DNA of 15,460 nucleotides from JBDIAR01 sp039812545 (GTDB lineage Bacteria > Actinomycetota > Actinomycetes > Actinomycetales > Dermatophilaceae). Of this stretch, positions 14,606 through 15,460 are shown one piece after another. The stretch covers positions 1 through 15,460 of the forward strand of contig JBDIAR010000079.1 in NCBI GenBank assembly GCA_039812545.1, read 5' to 3'. The notes beneath the pieces are model-generated. The model saw only the letters and a list, made by a program, of their open reading frames with translations. It ran no database searches and had not been told where the DNA came from. Within the stretch, counting starts at the first letter, position 1. Every line of letters starts with the position of its first letter. The translations under genes were made by a program, and so were the position numbers.

Positions 14606-15343
14606 TCAACTCCACAGGTCGAGGGCCGAGGGCAGGACGTGGAGCATGCCGGTGGACCAGATGAGATGGGTGATGATCGGGGCGAGGATGCCGCCGGTGA
14701 CGCGGCGTTGCAGGGCGGTGACCAGGCCGATGACGGCGGCCGCAAAGGCCAGCAACGGTATGCCGGTCAGTGCCGTGGCCGCCACGTAGACGAGCGTCGT
14801 CACGAGTACCGCGCGGCCGGCGGGGGCAGCGGCAAACAGGGCACCCCGGAAGTACAACTCCTCGGCGACCCCGTTCAGCATCGTGATGGCGGTGACCACG
14901 GGCAACGACCCGAACCTGGCGTGATCGAGGAGTTCGTCGACCGGCTGGCGCAGCACGGGGATGCGGGAGACGACCAGCGCGCCGGCCAGGAAGATCGCCA
15001 GCAAGAGCAGCCCGAGGATGGCGGACTGGAGGATGCCGCGCGAGTCGTCGCCACCGGATCGGGTGTGCGCCCGACCCAGGTGCAAGGGGCCGGAGGCGAA
15101 CGCCCCCACCGCCCACACCGCCGCCAACCCGATGGTGAGCGGATAGAACAGCGGGTCGCCCGGGCGGATCCGCAGCGCCACCCCGAGCAGGACCGCGCCG
15201 ACGACGAGGGTGAGCCCGGCGACCACCCGCCGACGGCGTCGGGCGGGCCGGGTCTCCCGGGGGCGGTCGTGGGCGGGTTCCAGCAGCGCGGCCCGGAAGA
15301 ACCGGCCCAGTTCCTGCCAGGGGGTCACCCGCGAGCCGCTCAC
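14606..15343 (-). CDS. CPBP-family intramembrane protease-like protein
   Basis: The 245-aa polytopic membrane protein carries the CPBP (CAAX protease/bacteriocin-processing, ABI) motif NGVAEELYFRG, with Glu161-Glu162 and Arg166. A later motif is APIITHLIWS (His226), where the usual Asn four residues after the His is Ser. The intermediate helix, which normally carries FxxxH, reads LVYVAATAL without a His, so one metal ligand may be missing or supplied elsewhere. The N-terminus is basic with a long Arg run (about 32-39) before the first helix. GTG 15343 is chosen because residues follow sensibly; I see no strong ribosome site and GTG 15328 is an alternative. It is first in a two-gene unit with SDR-TspO. 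Confidence 0.85.
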   Translation of the reverse strand: MSGSRVTPWQELGRFFRAALLEPAHDRPRETRPARRRRRVVAGLTLVVGAVLLGVALRIRPGDPLFYPLTIGLAAVWAVGAFASGPLHLGRAHTRSGGDDSRGILQSAILGLLLLAIFLAGALVVSRIPVLRQPVDELLDHARFGSLPVVTAITMLNGVAEELYFRGALFAAAPAGRAVLVTTLVYVAATALTGIPLLAFAAAVIGLVTALQRRVTGGILAPIITHLIWSTGMLHVLPSALDLWS

Positions 15344-15417
15344 GGCGCCACGTTACGTCAGTCGCGTCGATCCGCGACGGCGAAGGCGCCCGCCGAGTCG
15401 GTCGCCGTCGCGCCCGC
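15344..15417. other. Short gap upstream of the CPBP gene
   Basis: These 74 bases lie between a possible upstream stop and the CPBP start. Any promoter for the CPBP/SDR-TspO unit may lie here; I see no clear -10/-35 or hairpin. Confidence 0.3.
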
Positions 15418-15460
15418 TCACGGCTTGACGGCTCGGACGAATGCGCTCGCGAAGGCGCCG
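15418..15460 (-). CDS. Possible 3' end of a leftward gene
   Basis: Reading leftward from the window end, a frame gives GAFASAFVRAVKP followed by TGA at 15420-15418. The composition is protein-like and fits the direction of the following genes, but 13 codons are too few to identify a family. Confidence 0.35.
   Translation of the reverse strand, partial: GAFASAFVRAVKP

Overview
This is very GC-rich chromosomal DNA with strong third-position G/C preference, tightly packed genes and frequent 1-4 bp gene junctions. It is typical of Actinomycetota. An Intrasporangiaceae-like host is possible but is only an impression. I see no rRNA, tRNA, CRISPR array, insertion sequence or phage integrase.

Left part (1-9384): a divergently arranged lipid/polyketide locus. 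Leftward from about 3450 run a stand-alone acyl carrier protein (83 aa) and, overlapping it by ATGA, a type I polyketide synthase (KS-AT-linker-start of an ACP domain) that leaves the window at base 1. Rightward from 3637 run a fatty acyl-AMP ligase (FAAL-like), a membrane-anchored protein joining a substrate-binding-like domain to a VWA domain with intact MIDAS, and an MmpL/RND-type lipid transporter. The likely logic is that the FAAL activates a fatty acid, the ACP accepts it, the PKS extends it with malonyl units, and the MmpL protein with its extracytoplasmic partner exports or places the product. This recalls the mycobacterial Pks-FadD-MmpL lipid loci, but the SBP-VWA partner is unusual.

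Middle part (9357-13077): a leftward gene run. It begins with a 717-aa cysteine- and tryptophan-rich protein carrying a carboxypeptidase-regulatory-like fold and an Asp-box-like motif. Next come a 104-aa protein starting Met-Ser-Cys-Cys-Gly, a 129-aa DUF1360-like membrane protein, and a ZIP-like membrane transporter whose usual metal-binding histidines are replaced. The ZIP-like gene converges on mmpL with a 28-bp coding overlap. The first three genes are packed with 1-2 bp gaps and their joint function is unknown to me.

Right part (13204-15460): a leftward two-gene unit, a CPBP-family intramembrane protease-like protein followed 1 bp later by a fusion of an NAD(P)-binding SDR/epimerase-like domain to a TspO/MBR domain. 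The last 43 bases may hold the 3' end of another leftward gene.

Two patterns are not explained by the genes. A 7-mer, GGCATAC (either strand), occurs 18 times spread through unrelated genes and in different reading frames. The gap at 13078-13203 holds a perfect 17-bp palindrome followed by a G-rich repeat able to form a G-quadruplex.
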